DNA from: Kiritimatiellia bacterium
GTDB lineage: Bacteria; Verrucomicrobiota; Kiritimatiellia; UBA8416
Assembly: GCA_007126175.1 (NCBI GenBank)
Contig: SLBU01000101.1
Span: forward strand, 1-6,373
Direction: 5' to 3'
Length of the DNA: 6,373 nt
Positions 5,756-6,373 of the stretch are shown here, in pieces. The notes beneath the pieces are model-generated. The model had not been told where the DNA came from. It did no database searches and saw nothing but the letters and a program-made list of their open reading frames with translations. Each line of letters starts with the position of its first letter. Position 1 is the first letter of the stretch. The translations under genes were made by a program, and so were the position numbers.

Positions 5756-6373
5756 TCAAGAGGGGATCATGTTTTTAAAAGCCGGCACGCCGACACGATC
5801 TATGAAATCGCAGAATATTTCATTTTCGTGGCGTTGGTCGAGGTAGGCGTCGAGGATGCGGCGTATCGCGGGCACGAGTTCCTCGGTCCGCACATCGAAC
5901 AACTCTTCAGCGATACGTCCGGTGCCATGCAGCTTGCCCCCGACAAATACCGTGAAACTTTCTTCCGATCCACCGTTTGCATCATCGCGGATGCGGCGTC
6001 CGCGCAGGCCGATATCGGCAACCCAGGCCTGGGCGCAATTATTGGGGCAACCGGTGAGGTTGACGCGCAGTGGTCCGATCTTGCGCCAGTAGGTTTCGTC
6101 ATCGGAGAAGGCATCATGCAGGCGGTGGTAGGCATCCGGGGTATCGGACACCGCCAGGCGGCACATGGTGGTTCCGACACAGGCTACAATATCAGGTAGA
6201 TGTTCGAGCCCCTCGGTTTGTAATCCTGCCTCGTGCAGGGCCGCAACCACTTGTTTCGCCTTGTCTGCGGGGACATCGCGAATTTCGAGGTTCTGGCGGT
6301 TGGTAAACATGATGTCGCCATTGCCATGTTCTCTGGTAATGTCGAGGATGTTGTTGGATGCCTTGGTGCGAAG
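5756..6373 (-). CDS. Sulfite/nitrite reductase hemoprotein (siroheme, [4Fe-4S]), C-terminal part, cut by window edge
   Basis: The last 205 codons are visible; the frame stays open through the right edge, so the internal ATG at 6310 is not the start. The visible part begins with a ferredoxin-like half domain: GNGDIMFTNRQNLEIRDVP at visible residues 17-35. Next comes the siroheme/[4Fe-4S]-binding motif pair C65-x5-C71 (CVGTTMCRLA) and C109-x3-C113 (GCPNNCAQ), the four cysteine ligands known from CysI and NirA. FTVFVGGKLHG (140-150) is also typical. The cysteine-to-C-terminus distance of about 90 residues fits the second half of a full-length two-repeat enzyme of the CysI/NirA class. Nitrite and sulfite reductases cannot be separated on this part alone, but cysH in the same operon favours sulfite reduction to sulfide. 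It is upstream of the flavoprotein and probably co-transcribed; the operon promoter is outside the window. Confidence 0.92.
   Translation of the reverse strand, partial: LRTKASNNILDITREHGNGDIMFTNRQNLEIRDVPADKAKQVVAALHEAGLQTEGLEHLPDIVACVGTTMCRLAVSDTPDAYHRLHDAFSDDETYWRKIGPLRVNLTGCPNNCAQAWVADIGLRGRRIRDDANGGSEESFTVFVGGKLHGTGRIAEELFDVRTEELVPAIRRILDAYLDQRHENEIFCDFIDRVGVPAFKNMIPS

Overview
The window is moderately GC-rich bacterial chromosome, densely coded, with no sign of phage or insertion sequences. Two features point to the PVC group (Kiritimatiellota, Lentisphaerota, Verrucomicrobiota or Planctomycetota). One is a stand-alone prepilin-type pseudopilin with a C-terminal H-Xn-DG motif, a family greatly expanded there. 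The other is a very small, very basic MGQ...KRKRR...KRKK protein. This placement is inferred from protein style, not from a marker-gene search.

Left part (1-1036, minus strand). At the left edge is the first ~101 residues of a B12-binding radical SAM protein (DUF4080 type). A complete pseudopilin-like gene lies 53 bp upstream of it. Both have clear Shine-Dalgarno sequences.

Middle part (1177-2856, plus strand). This is a translation-related cluster: a 30-residue highly basic protein, tRNA-Cys(GCA) with encoded CCA, ribosomal protein L31 of the zinc-binding type (rpmE), a strong intrinsic terminator, and peptide chain release factor 1 (prfA). The terminator lies only 32 bp before prfA, so prfA expression probably depends on readthrough or on an unrecognised promoter.

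Right part (2853-6373, minus strand, transcribed leftward). This is a compact sulfur-assimilation operon. Its order is a siroheme/[4Fe-4S] sulfite (or nitrite) reductase, cut by the right edge; a 722-residue iron-sulfur flavoprotein; and a [4Fe-4S]-type APS reductase (cysH). The flavoprotein is GltD-like with a C-terminal two-cluster ferredoxin domain and a helical N-terminal extension. The first two genes are 18 bp apart, and the flavoprotein and cysH overlap by ATGA. The inferred pathway is reduction of APS to sulfite by CysH, then sulfite to sulfide by the siroheme enzyme. The flavoprotein would pass NAD(P)H electrons to the siroheme enzyme, taking the place of CysJ or a separate ferredoxin. 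Its architecture resembles DsrL, the NAD(P)H-linked partner of DsrAB, but here it sits beside an assimilatory-looking reductase. This is the most interesting part of the window.

The prfA and cysH genes converge and share the palindrome TTAA for both stop codons, so there is no intergenic space between the two blocks.
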